Shown here one piece after another: positions 8,744 to 17,353 of a DNA stretch of 64,000 nt. Each line of letters begins with the position of its first letter. Position 1 is the stretch's first letter. Position numbers and translations under genes: made by a program. Source of the DNA: an uncultured Lachnospiraceae bacterium (GTDB taxonomy: Bacteria; Bacillota; Clostridia; Lachnospirales; Lachnospiraceae); NCBI GenBank assembly GCA_934351255.1, contig CAKRJH010000003.1, positions 62,001 through 126,000 of the forward strand, read 5' to 3'. Under the pieces are notes generated by a model that searched no databases, was not told the origin of the DNA, and saw only the letters and a list, made by a program, of their open reading frames with translations.

Positions 8744-9532
8744 CTACATGCCCTTCTGACGGGCAAATTCCGCTGCTCCGAGTGCTCCCATCAGCTGTGG
8801 ATCGATGCCGAGATCCACCACGCGGATCTTGAGAACTTTCTCGATCGCCTGCTTCAATCCCGCGTTCTTGGCACAGCCTCCGGTCAGTGCAATATTTTCT
8901 ACCGCGCCCGCTTTCTTGGCCATGACAAAACATCTCTTGGCCACAGAAAGTTCGATACCGGCTGCGATCTCCTCCATCGGCTTACCCTCTCCCACCAGGG
9001 ATACCACTTCACTCTCCGCAAACACCGTACACTGCGCCGTGATCGGGATCACATTCTTCGCGGTCAGCGACAGATTGGAAAACTCTTCCAGCGACATCTC
9101 AAAGGCTCTGGCCATGCTCTCAAAAAAGCGTCCGGTACCGGCCGCGCACTTGTCATTCATGGCAAAATCCTTCACCGTACCGTCCTCATCGATGGCAATG
9201 CCCTTGACATCCTGTCCTCCAATGTCGATCACTGCCTTGACCTGTGGATTGGCCACATGCACGCCCATGGCATGACAGCTGATCTCCGAGATATTCTCAT
9301 CGGCAAACGGCACCTTATTGCGTCCATATCCGGTTCCCACCAGATACGTCAGTTCAGAAGCATCCTTCAGATCATCGACCATCGCCACGGCCTGCTCCAG
9401 ACTGTCCTGTGCGCTGAGCACCGGATTGATCCGGCTCCGGTTGGTCACGTGGGCAGCGATCTTTCCCTGTTCATCCAGGATCACACACTTGGTATATGTG
9501 CTTCCCGCATCACATCCTCCAAAATATTTCAT
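8744..9532 (-). CDS. Activator ATPase of 2-hydroxyacyl-CoA dehydratase type (HgdC/BcrAD/BadFG family)
   Basis: An ASKHA-fold ATPase, 262 residues, that couples ATP hydrolysis to one-electron transfer from a [4Fe-4S] cluster shared by a homodimer. The phosphate-1 loop GGCDAGSTYTK is at residues 5-15, DIGGQD at 103-108, and GGCAKNAG near the C-terminus. The two cluster ligands of the family are present: Cys129 in KCAAGTGRFFE and Cys168 in TAQCTVFAESE. It is followed by the small membrane protein and preceded by two dehydratase-like subunits, its expected partners. ATG 9532 has AAAGGTAGGA upstream. Confidence 0.93.
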   Translation of the reverse strand: MKYFGGCDAGSTYTKCVILDEQGKIAAHVTNRSRINPVLSAQDSLEQAVAMVDDLKDASELTYLVGTGYGRNKVPFADENISEISCHAMGVHVANPQVKAVIDIGGQDVKGIAIDEDGTVKDFAMNDKCAAGTGRFFESMARAFEMSLEEFSNLSLTAKNVIPITAQCTVFAESEVVSLVGEGKPMEEIAAGIELSVAKRCFVMAKKAGAVENIALTGGCAKNAGLKQAIEKVLKIRVVDLGIDPQLMGALGAAEFARQKGM

Positions 9533-9550
9533 GGAAATCCTACCTTTCTA

Positions 9551-11089
9551 TTACCAGTTATTGTCGTCATCAAACTCTTCGAGGCTGGCATCCAGCGGTT
9601 CCTCCCGAAAGACCGTCCTCATATAACGGTTCACCTCAGTTCTCATATCTTTTCTGGAACCGTCAGACGGCTTCATCAGATTGTGGTTCACCCAGATCAG
9701 ATGAATACCGTGTGCCCGGGCCTCCTCCTCAAACAGGCCGTGATAACCGGACATGGCCTTGCATCCCATATGGGCATACATGATCACGATATCAATGTCA
9801 AAGCTCTCACAGTATCGCCACAGATCGGCCACACCCACCTCATATCCTCCGTTGGAACGGCTGCGCATGATCATCTTGCCATACAGATATGCCAGATCTT
9901 CCAACGCCTTGTCGGGATCCTGTGTGTCAATGATCCTGGTAGAGCAAAGACTCAGCATATCAACCAGGGAAGCTATGCCCCAGCAGTTCTGCATCCATAG
10001 GGTAAATGCTGTGTAATACGCCGACTGCACTCCCCAGGTAATAGCACGGTGGCGTACCTCCGGAGCAACGAGTTCCTTTCTCTCATATCCCTGTTTGATG
10101 TATTTGTTGAGCTTGTCTTCCACCTTGAGAAAGACCGGATAACGCCCGCCGGTCGCCTGGTAGACACAGTACCGGTACAGCGCCAGATTGGTTCCGATCA
10201 TCTGCGGATATCTGGTGCGGTTGATCTCAAACCAGTCCAGCATATTCTGCGTCTCCCGGTTGAACACCTCCATGCTCCGGAAAAAGGCATTCCAGTCAAA
10301 CGTCTCACCGGTGTGTTTTTCTATAAATGTAATGCAGTTTGAGATCTCCTCCATCGCATACGGCACCACACTGTCATAGGTATGGCGGATCGGCACGGCC
10401 AGATCATAGGTCGGCACACCAAAATACTGCGCCTCCAGGCTGTTACCCATCAGCGATCCGTCACAGGTCGTATTGCAATGCACTGCACAGGCACCAAACT
10501 TCGGATAATCATCCTCCAGCGCCACGCCCAGCTCCGCAAGCGGCATCGGGCATACATCTGACGGTACGCCAAAGGTCTGTGCCGCATCCGTATAATGAAC
10601 CACTCCGTCCTGTACCATCATCGCACTGGTATAAACCGCAGCCACCTCCACAGAGGCCCAGATCAGATTGGGAAATCCATTCATGATCTCACTCATCATA
10701 TTCTCATCAAACAAAACCATCCTGCGGCTGAGCTTTTTGTCATTGCCGACATGCTCATCCGCACGGAACATTCTGCTCATGCTCTTGCACATATCCTCCA
10801 CCACGATCCGCAGTGCGGTATGCGTAATGCGAAGCTGTGCCCCACGCATTCCCTCGGTATGCCGGTCAAAGAAGTCCGGAACCACCAGATAATTGACCAT
10901 CCAGCGATAGCGGAAAAATGCCTTGACATTGTTCGGTCTGAGGGCAAATCCGATCAGCACCTTCCAGGTCTTGAGCCATTGGCCATAATCATATAACGTG
11001 TCGCGAAGGCCACGCCATTCTCTTCGTCTGCGTGCCGGTTTGCCCGTATAAAACGAGCCCAGCTTTTCGCTTCCCATCATTTTTCCCAT
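9551..11089 (-). CDS. 2-hydroxyacyl-CoA dehydratase-like subunit (HGD-D family), large variant
   Basis: A 512-residue member of the HgdA/HgdB/FldBC superfamily. These subunits bind [4Fe-4S] or double-cubane clusters that receive low-potential electrons from the activator. It is about 100 residues longer than typical subunits, with a basic N-terminal extension (RRRREWRGLRDTLYDYG) and a distinctive AVHCNTTCDGSLMGNS block. YAHMGCKAMSGYHG near residue 445 matches the conserved late Cys block. The last ~60 residues end in an acidic EEFDDDNNW tail. It forms a pair with the next gene upstream (8-base gap). The substrate is not readable; a reductase rather than a dehydratase is possible. Confidence 0.82.
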   Translation of the reverse strand: MGKMMGSEKLGSFYTGKPARRRREWRGLRDTLYDYGQWLKTWKVLIGFALRPNNVKAFFRYRWMVNYLVVPDFFDRHTEGMRGAQLRITHTALRIVVEDMCKSMSRMFRADEHVGNDKKLSRRMVLFDENMMSEIMNGFPNLIWASVEVAAVYTSAMMVQDGVVHYTDAAQTFGVPSDVCPMPLAELGVALEDDYPKFGACAVHCNTTCDGSLMGNSLEAQYFGVPTYDLAVPIRHTYDSVVPYAMEEISNCITFIEKHTGETFDWNAFFRSMEVFNRETQNMLDWFEINRTRYPQMIGTNLALYRYCVYQATGGRYPVFLKVEDKLNKYIKQGYERKELVAPEVRHRAITWGVQSAYYTAFTLWMQNCWGIASLVDMLSLCSTRIIDTQDPDKALEDLAYLYGKMIMRSRSNGGYEVGVADLWRYCESFDIDIVIMYAHMGCKAMSGYHGLFEEEARAHGIHLIWVNHNLMKPSDGSRKDMRTEVNRYMRTVFREEPLDASLEEFDDDNNW

Positions 11090-11097
11090 CGTCTTGA

Positions 11098-12297
11098 TTA
11101 CCTCTTTTGCTCTCTGTCTTTTTGCAGATGTTTGATCTCCAGACTCTCCACAAATGCCTGGAACCTGGTTCGCAGCTGTCCCGAACTGCCCACCACATAC
11201 GGGCGGTCGATCGACAGCACCGGAATCTGATGTGTCTCCCGCATCAGATGGCTGGCATACGCCCTCTCATACCCCCAGTAATCGCAGAATTTCATCTGCT
11301 GATAGATAATGCCCTGGGCTCCATACTCCTCATAAATGCTGCGCATGTATTCCTGCCTCTGGGCTACCTTGGCAGCACTCATGTAACGCGGGCACTGTCC
11401 GACACTCAGATAATGACGGCAGACCTGTGTCAGTACATCCTCGTCCTCCGTCAATGTGACCGGCAGTCGTCCCGGCAGCGATCCAAAACAATACCGGTCT
11501 GCCACCACGCGCGCTCCCGCTTCCTCCACCAGACGGATCAGCATCGGATCATCCACCTCCGACCCCGCCACAACCACTCTGGCACGGAAGGCCTTTCCGG
11601 CATCCGGCTCTCTGCTCTGCACCTCCTGCAGCGTCCGCTCCAGAGGTTCGATCAGATATTCCTTCGGGCAGACATGGGTCGCGGTACATAGGACGGCAAA
11701 CTCATAGCCGGTGATCACCGGATTGTCCTGCTTGCGATACTCGCCGATCTGCATCAGCAGGTCACTGATGCGGTTGTGCAGACTCACAGCCTGACGGATG
11801 CTGTCATCTGAAATGTCGATCCCAAGATTCTGATGCAGCGGCTCCAGCACATGCTCACGCATCTGTCGGACATAATGACGCAGGGCCGTATCATCTTCCT
11901 TGAGCGGTGCATCACAGTAGGACACGAAAAATCCCGGTTTGTCAATGCACTGCAGATGCTCCACATTCTCCATGCAGCGGTTCATCTGCGCACAGGCATC
12001 CGGCGCCAGGATCGCATCCAGAAACTGATATCCACCCTCCATTGCTCTCTCCAGGATCGCACGGCATCCCTCACAGAGCAGGCTGGACATATAGTAGGTT
12101 CCAATATCCATGGAGCCTGTACGCGGTGCCCGCAGTCTGACCCCAAAACACCCCGGCAGATCAAACAATGGCTCCGGGATCAGTGCGCACACATTTCCAA
12201 TGGGATGCAGTCCCTGTGATACCCCCTGGCGCACCAGGTCATTGTGGGCATCCTCCAGCAGTTTTTCAAAATAATATATCGTAGATAAATCTCTCAT
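11098..12297 (-). CDS. 2-hydroxyacyl-CoA dehydratase-like subunit (HgdB/FldC-like)
   Basis: A 399-residue subunit of the same superfamily as its neighbour. Family blocks are visible: HPIGNVCALIPE (residues ~32-43), where Cys is a predicted cluster ligand; LLCEGCRAILER near 73; LAPDACAQMNRCMEN near 100; and the late FCDYWGYERAY and GSSGQLRTRFQAF blocks. The start ATG 12297 follows the CooC-like gene by 3 bases. Together with the 512-residue subunit and activator it makes a complete two-subunit-plus-activator enzyme. No CoA transferase or beta-oxidation gene is adjacent, unlike in amino-acid fermentation operons. Confidence 0.85.
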   Translation of the reverse strand: MRDLSTIYYFEKLLEDAHNDLVRQGVSQGLHPIGNVCALIPEPLFDLPGCFGVRLRAPRTGSMDIGTYYMSSLLCEGCRAILERAMEGGYQFLDAILAPDACAQMNRCMENVEHLQCIDKPGFFVSYCDAPLKEDDTALRHYVRQMREHVLEPLHQNLGIDISDDSIRQAVSLHNRISDLLMQIGEYRKQDNPVITGYEFAVLCTATHVCPKEYLIEPLERTLQEVQSREPDAGKAFRARVVVAGSEVDDPMLIRLVEEAGARVVADRYCFGSLPGRLPVTLTEDEDVLTQVCRHYLSVGQCPRYMSAAKVAQRQEYMRSIYEEYGAQGIIYQQMKFCDYWGYERAYASHLMRETHQIPVLSIDRPYVVGSSGQLRTRFQAFVESLEIKHLQKDREQKR

Positions 12298-12300
12298 CTC

Positions 12301-13062
12301 TTACTCGACTCCGATCTGATGTAATGCCTGGGCCGCTCCCTGTACCAGCGGTGTATCCCCTGGAAGTTCCAGCACACTCTGTCCTGTCAGATCCGCCTGT
12401 GCCAGCCGGGGATCAGCCTCGATTCCTGCCAGCAGCGGAAGATCTCCTATGTCCAGTATATCACATACCTCCCGGGAAGGAAGCCGGTTGGCGATCACAC
12501 CGATCTTCTCATACATGACCAGTTCATCAGCCACACGCCGGATCGTCTGAACCACCTGTGTCCCCTTTCTGCTGGCATCCGTCACCAGAACCAGATGCGT
12601 CACCTTCTCCATCACACGGCGGTTAACCTGCTCGATCCCAGCCTCCCCATCGATCACCACGTAGTCAAAGTTGTCGGCCAGGATCTGGATCACTGCCTTG
12701 AGATAGGTATTGATCTTGCAGTAACAGCCCGCACTCTCGGGTCTTCCCACCGCAATAAACGCAAAGCCATCGCATTCTACGAGCGCATCGTAGATCCGGT
12801 ACTCTGACTCGGAGAGCAGTTCCATCGCCCCTCTGGTATCGCCCTGTTCCACCGAAGCCACCACCGCCTTGCGGATGTTGTCAATCGTCTCTGTCACCTC
12901 TACGCCAAGCGCGGTGGACAGTCCCACCGCCGGGTCTGCATCGATTGCCAGGATCTTTTTATCTGGGTGTTCCTGCACCAGTGTCTTCACCATCGCCGCA
13001 GCAAGGGACGTCTTGCCGACCCCACCCTTTCCTGCCAGCGCGATCATCTTTGTCTTACTCAT
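12301..13062 (-). CDS. CooC/AcsF-like MinD-family ATPase
   Basis: A 253-residue P-loop ATPase of the MinD/SIMIBI class. The Walker A loop GKGGVGKTS is at residues 11-19. After DADPAVGLS, the sequence GRPESAGCYCKIN carries a CxC pair at Cys113 and Cys115, the position where CooC proteins bind Ni at the dimer interface. VIDGEAGIEQVNRR corresponds to the CooC block DTEAGIEHFGR. CooC/AcsF load Ni into CO dehydrogenase or acetyl-CoA synthase. Neither enzyme is seen in this window; the downstream partners are dehydratase-like. An AAAGGAG site 5 bases before ATG 13062 decides the start over a GTG at 13068. Confidence 0.88.
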   Translation of the reverse strand: MSKTKMIALAGKGGVGKTSLAAAMVKTLVQEHPDKKILAIDADPAVGLSTALGVEVTETIDNIRKAVVASVEQGDTRGAMELLSESEYRIYDALVECDGFAFIAVGRPESAGCYCKINTYLKAVIQILADNFDYVVIDGEAGIEQVNRRVMEKVTHLVLVTDASRKGTQVVQTIRRVADELVMYEKIGVIANRLPSREVCDILDIGDLPLLAGIEADPRLAQADLTGQSVLELPGDTPLVQGAAQALHQIGVE

Positions 13063-13088
13063 AGGCACTCCTTTCTATGTCCCGTGGA

Positions 13089-14294
13089 TCAGAAATCTTC
13101 CATAAAACTGTCCGGGTCGAATTCTTCCATGCTCTCGGAAGGCAGTTGCCGGACGGAAAGCGCAGACAGATGCGTATCCTCCATCAGCTTTTCCACATTG
13201 TACAAAACCAGTATATCTGTAATCTCCGAATGTTCTTTGAGGATTTTTTCAATATCTCGTCTCTCATACCGGTAATCTATCATCAGGATCCGGTCATAGT
13301 CCCCGGTCAGAAATGGCACAAAGCAGTTTGCAAACGAATCCTTTAACACCAGCAGGTTCCGTCCGGTATGGGCTTTTGTCTGAATATCGATCTGCGCGGT
13401 ATTCCTGGAGAAAAAGACACCGTAACGGTCAAAGCCCTTCCCGGCCTCCTCCGGAAAATACAGCGTATCCGCACGCTGCTCTCCATCAAACACCACACTC
13501 ACACCTTCCTGGCTGTCCGACCGGAACAGTTCCACCTGATCCGGGGTCGTCTCGACCGGCAGTTTGTTATATGTCGTCCCCAGAAAATCCCGGAACGCAG
13601 TGCTTCTGGTAAACTGCTGCAGTTTCATCGGCGTGTGTCCGGTCTGACCGGCCCACTGTACATATCCGTAATATGCTCCCAACGTCGTCCAGTGGTGATC
13701 GGTCCGGTAATAGATGTATTCGTCCTGATGCTCCTTCATCGTCTGCGTCAGATCCAGCAGCGTCCGCGGATCTCCCAGTCCGTCCCGGATCCCTGCGATC
13801 ATCTCCTGCTCCTGACGACCTCCATTGTCAGCATGATCAGGAAGTTTCTTCGGAAGTATCGCAGTCTTGGATGGCACCATCACACAGGACACCCTCTCCT
13901 TCCCATACGTCTTCACCGCCTGGTTCAGAAACTCTGTGAGGATCGTCGTATTCTCCCGGATCTGATCTGACTCAATCTGCGCCGGCTCTTCCAGAAGATA
14001 TCCGTCCTTTCCCAGATAAACGCCGTTGATCCGGGTACTTCCCGCATATTTCTGTGCATAGACCGACAGCTTCATCAGAGCATCCCTCGCAGGAAACTGA
14101 TCATTGAGATAGTCCTCATACTGGGACTGGTATTCTCCGGAAAGCACCTGATCCGTGTCCCACTGCGGCCGCTGCTGCAGATACCGGTTCTCCCGGTCGG
14201 AAAACTCTCTGCCGTGGGATACCAGGCCTGCCACAGTCCCTCCAAACACCAGAAGCACAAACAGTCCGGTCATCCCTGCATATTTCTTGTTCAT
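13089..14294 (-). CDS. DHHW-family protein (AlgX/AlgJ-like O-acetylation partner)
   Basis: A 401-residue protein with an N-terminal membrane anchor (residues ~7-25), then an extracytoplasmic domain. The name-giving motif DHHWTTLGAYYGY is at about residues 198-210, and the late KDSFANCFVPFL block matches the SGNH-like serine region. Such proteins act with MBOAT acyltransferases in O-acetylation of exported polymers such as alginate, wall polysaccharide or teichoic acid. It directly follows the MBOAT gene (17-base gap). The frame is open to 14507, but AAGGAG before ATG 14294 and the signal-anchor fix the start. Confidence 0.88.
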   Translation of the reverse strand: MNKKYAGMTGLFVLLVFGGTVAGLVSHGREFSDRENRYLQQRPQWDTDQVLSGEYQSQYEDYLNDQFPARDALMKLSVYAQKYAGSTRINGVYLGKDGYLLEEPAQIESDQIRENTTILTEFLNQAVKTYGKERVSCVMVPSKTAILPKKLPDHADNGGRQEQEMIAGIRDGLGDPRTLLDLTQTMKEHQDEYIYYRTDHHWTTLGAYYGYVQWAGQTGHTPMKLQQFTRSTAFRDFLGTTYNKLPVETTPDQVELFRSDSQEGVSVVFDGEQRADTLYFPEEAGKGFDRYGVFFSRNTAQIDIQTKAHTGRNLLVLKDSFANCFVPFLTGDYDRILMIDYRYERRDIEKILKEHSEITDILVLYNVEKLMEDTHLSALSVRQLPSESMEEFDPDSFMEDF

Positions 14295-14311
14295 CCCTGT
14301 CCGCTCCTTCT

Positions 14312-15724
14312 CTAAAACCGAAAATACAAAAATGGATTGTAGGTGGAATTGACCAGCATGGCCACAGTCAGCACAAACACGGCTGCCACAAACACCAACT
14401 GCCCCACCGTCCGGCGGATCGTCCCATCCGGAAACAACCATTCTCCCAGCCGTTTCACCAGAGGAGTACAGCCAATGATTCCGGCAATCAGCAGAAAGCC
14501 ATAGCACCGGATTCCATAATAAAACGCATCATTGAGCCCGGGCCCAGTGCCCAGCCCAAACATCGTCTTCATAAACTGAGGTGCATTGGCCATATCCTGC
14601 CAGGAAAAGATAGCCCAGCCTATCATCACCACTGCCATCGTATACAGCGAGCTCACCACAGCCGGAAGCCTCTCCAGGATCCGGTTCAGCACAAACTTTT
14701 CCAGAACCAGAAGTACACCATAGTAGACACCCCACAGCACAAAATTCCAGTATGCCCCATGCCACAGTCCGGTCAGGATCCAGACCACGGCGATATTGCG
14801 GATCTGACGCAGCCCGCCACGCCGGTTGCCTCCCAATGGCACATAGACATATTCCTTGAACCAGGTTCCCAGTGAGATATGCCATCTGCGCCAGAACTGC
14901 GTGATACTCCGGGCAATATACGGATAATCGAAATTCTCGGGAAACGAGAAGCCAAACATCTGCCCCAGGCCGATCGCCATATCCGAATATCCGGAGAAGT
15001 CAAAGTAGATCTGCAGGGTAAAAGCGGCCACTCCCAGCCACGCTCCCGCAGTCGAAAGATCCTTTCCGGTCAATGCCGCTGTCTGAGTCCAGAGAGCTCC
15101 GATCTGATTGGCCAGGAGTACCTTTTTCCCCAGACCGATCATAAATCTCCATACACCGCGTCCAAACAGTTCCACCGACTCCTGCCGGCCTTCAAGCTGT
15201 TCCGCCACCGTCTTGTAACGGATGATCGGTCCCGCGATCAATTGAGGGAACAATGCCACATAAGCTCCAAACGCCACAAAATTCTTCTGCACAGGAGCAT
15301 CCCCACGATAGACATCGATCGTATAGGACATCGTCTGAAACGTATAAAATGAAATACCGATCGGCAAAGCCAATTCCAGTGGATCCACATGCACGATCCC
15401 CCAGGAATTCCAGATACCGATCAGAAAATCCGCATACTTAAAAAAGCCAAGCAGTGCCAGGTTCACAACCGCTGAACCAAGCACTGCTCCTTTTGCTCCC
15501 CTGGAATTTCCTGTCTGCCGGTAGTGCGCGACCAGCCGTCCCGCTGTATAGTCTACCACTGTAGAAAGCAGGATCAATCCTACATATACAGGCTCTCCCC
15601 AGGCATAAAACACCAGACTGACTACAAACAGGATCAGATTCCTGGCCGGCCGGGGTGCCACGTAATACAGGATCAGCACTGCAGGCAGGAAACGAAATAA
15701 AAACAATAAACTGCTAAATACCAT
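14312..15724 (-). CDS. MBOAT-family O-acyltransferase (AlgI/DltB/PatA-like)
   Basis: A 470-residue polytopic membrane protein that moves acyl groups across the membrane to an outer acceptor. The active-site His block ILTGLWHGAYWNFVLWG is near residue 323. Preceding blocks FYTFQTMSYTIDVYRG, PQLIAGPIIRY and TQFWRRWHISLGTWFKEYVY are typical of the AlgI branch. It sits with a DHHW protein, an SGNH esterase and a DUF4358 protein, a standard set for surface-polymer O-acetylation in Clostridia. The actual polymer is unknown. Confidence 0.94.
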   Translation of the reverse strand: MVFSSLLFLFRFLPAVLILYYVAPRPARNLILFVVSLVFYAWGEPVYVGLILLSTVVDYTAGRLVAHYRQTGNSRGAKGAVLGSAVVNLALLGFFKYADFLIGIWNSWGIVHVDPLELALPIGISFYTFQTMSYTIDVYRGDAPVQKNFVAFGAYVALFPQLIAGPIIRYKTVAEQLEGRQESVELFGRGVWRFMIGLGKKVLLANQIGALWTQTAALTGKDLSTAGAWLGVAAFTLQIYFDFSGYSDMAIGLGQMFGFSFPENFDYPYIARSITQFWRRWHISLGTWFKEYVYVPLGGNRRGGLRQIRNIAVVWILTGLWHGAYWNFVLWGVYYGVLLVLEKFVLNRILERLPAVVSSLYTMAVVMIGWAIFSWQDMANAPQFMKTMFGLGTGPGLNDAFYYGIRCYGFLLIAGIIGCTPLVKRLGEWLFPDGTIRRTVGQLVFVAAVFVLTVAMLVNSTYNPFLYFRF

Positions 15725-15746
15725 GTCTGTCTCCGATCACTGTATC

Positions 15747-16229
15747 CTAAAGTTTCCTGCGAATCGCCTTCTGGCCCTTTTTATTGACCGATGTTTTGCC
15801 GGACATAGCAATATACCAGATGGTCTTTCCCTTTTTTCCGCAAAGGGCATTTTTCAGAACGCCCTGTTCTTCCTTGGAATAATCTTTCAGATACCCGCTG
15901 TTGCTGTTCTGCTTTTTGTACTGGTTCAGTTCTCCAAGCAGTGCCTTGGCATCGGATGCACTCCCCGCCTGTACCACACAGATACTGTACACTTCTCTGG
16001 CATCACACACATAGATGATCGAAGAGACCTTCTTGCGGTCTGACACCGTAAAACCAGGAAAGCTGTCCGCTGTGTCGGACTTGTATTTCAGTTTGCCGGT
16101 ATTGCCGGTGGCCTTCATGGCAGCCTTGCAAAGATCCTTCACCCCGGCCTTGGCCTGTACCCGGGCCGCACTGCCCCACGTGCCCGCCAGCAGAAGCACC
16201 GCCAGACACAGACTTAAAAATCGTTTCAT
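15747..16229 (-). CDS. DUF4358-type secreted small protein
   Basis: A 160-residue protein with an N-terminal signal peptide (MKRFLSLCLAVLLLAGTWG, cleavage near AQA/27) and a small mixed alpha/beta domain. It has two cysteines around 'YVCDAREVYSICVVQAG' and a basic C-terminus (KKGQKAIRRKL). Proteins of this kind regularly accompany MBOAT/DHHW genes in Clostridia; their function is unknown. AAGGAG lies 9 bases before ATG 16229. A longer frame to 16331 lacks a ribosome site. Confidence 0.75.
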   Translation of the reverse strand: MKRFLSLCLAVLLLAGTWGSAARVQAKAGVKDLCKAAMKATGNTGKLKYKSDTADSFPGFTVSDRKKVSSIIYVCDAREVYSICVVQAGSASDAKALLGELNQYKKQNSNSGYLKDYSKEEQGVLKNALCGKKGKTIWYIAMSGKTSVNKKGQKAIRRKL

Positions 16230-16242
16230 CTGTTCTATCTCC

Positions 16243-17304
16243 TTAATCCAGTGATTTATCGTATTTCTCAAGTTTTTTGATATATCTCGCATAGACCGAC
16301 GGGGTCCAGTGGATTCCGTCACCCGGTGCATAGGCCGGCACCAGATGTCCGGTCCTGTCTTTCAGAAACTGCGTGTAATCAAAATAATGCAATCCCTGCT
16401 TTGCCGCCATGTGTCGGAGCATCCGGTTGTATTTTCTGATCTGCCAGTATCCGGTCACCTTCTGCTGCGTCGCCGCAGTCACCGGAGAAACCGGCAGGAT
16501 CACAATATCTGTCTGAGGGGAATCCGCTTTGATCGTCGCGATCAGTTCTTTGTAGGCAGCGATCATGTCCTTCGGCCTGCGGTAGTGTATCTCGTTCATG
16601 CCGAGCATGATGTACACCCGGTACGGTTTGGCCTCCACCACCTTCTGGATGCCGGACTTTCCGCCAAAACAGCGCTTGGTCCGGTATGTCAGCGTCCCCA
16701 GTCCGATCTCGGCCACAACTTTTTTCTTACCACCGATTCCAAACTGCGGAAGCAGATTGTAATCTGCCACCCCCTTGGTGATGGAATCTCCAGCCAGTAT
16801 CGTCATTCTCTGATATGGCCTGGTCTTGATCGATACCACATCACTGGCGCGTCCGTCTCCCGCTGTATCCTGTTTCTTCTGATGGACCGCCTGCACCTTC
16901 ACATAATATTTCGTCTTATTTTTCAACTTTTTCAGGCGGTACCGGGTGTCTTTTGTCACCGCAGCCCGGCGGTACGGTCCTGCCTTATGTTCTGAGACAC
17001 AGACACGATACCAGACATTCTTCCGGACAGGTTTCCAGGTGACTTTTACAGAATGTGTGGAATACCGGATTAACGAAACCTTCTTGACCTTTTTCAGCCG
17101 CTTGACAGAAGTGGCACTCACCGCCGCTCCGGAAACTGCCCCCTTTGCTGTCACTGCCGCAGCCGGCACAGCACAGGTCTGAACTGCCATCCTGCGGCCT
17201 GCCGGAGAGTTCTCCGCCTCTTTCCCGTCTGCTCCGGCCACACCAAAGCTCTGTGTCCAGAGCACTACAGCCATTGCGCACGCCAAAACTCTTTTTGCTC
17301 TCAT
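16243..17304 (-). CDS. Secreted Fn3-like/SGNH-hydrolase protein
   Basis: A 353-residue exported protein. A signal peptide (residues 1-~27) is followed by a linker, a fibronectin-III-like domain (about 65-160; VTWKPVRKNVWYRVCVS and YYVKVQAVHQKK), then an SGNH/GDSL esterase domain. Catalytic blocks are visible: LAGDSITKG (Ser), MLGMNEIHYR (Gly/Asn) and DGIHWTPSVYARY (Asp and His). A probable deacylase or acyltransferase acting on the same polymer as the MBOAT/DHHW pair next door. AGAGGAAAG precedes ATG 17304. It has a 13-base gap to the DUF4358 gene. Confidence 0.88.
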   Translation of the reverse strand: MRAKRVLACAMAVVLWTQSFGVAGADGKEAENSPAGRRMAVQTCAVPAAAVTAKGAVSGAAVSATSVKRLKKVKKVSLIRYSTHSVKVTWKPVRKNVWYRVCVSEHKAGPYRRAAVTKDTRYRLKKLKNKTKYYVKVQAVHQKKQDTAGDGRASDVVSIKTRPYQRMTILAGDSITKGVADYNLLPQFGIGGKKKVVAEIGLGTLTYRTKRCFGGKSGIQKVVEAKPYRVYIMLGMNEIHYRRPKDMIAAYKELIATIKADSPQTDIVILPVSPVTAATQQKVTGYWQIRKYNRMLRHMAAKQGLHYFDYTQFLKDRTGHLVPAYAPGDGIHWTPSVYARYIKKLEKYDKSLD

Positions 17305-17353
17305 GATTCTTTCCTCTATTATTAGCTTATTTGATCTCAATGATCAACTTCCA

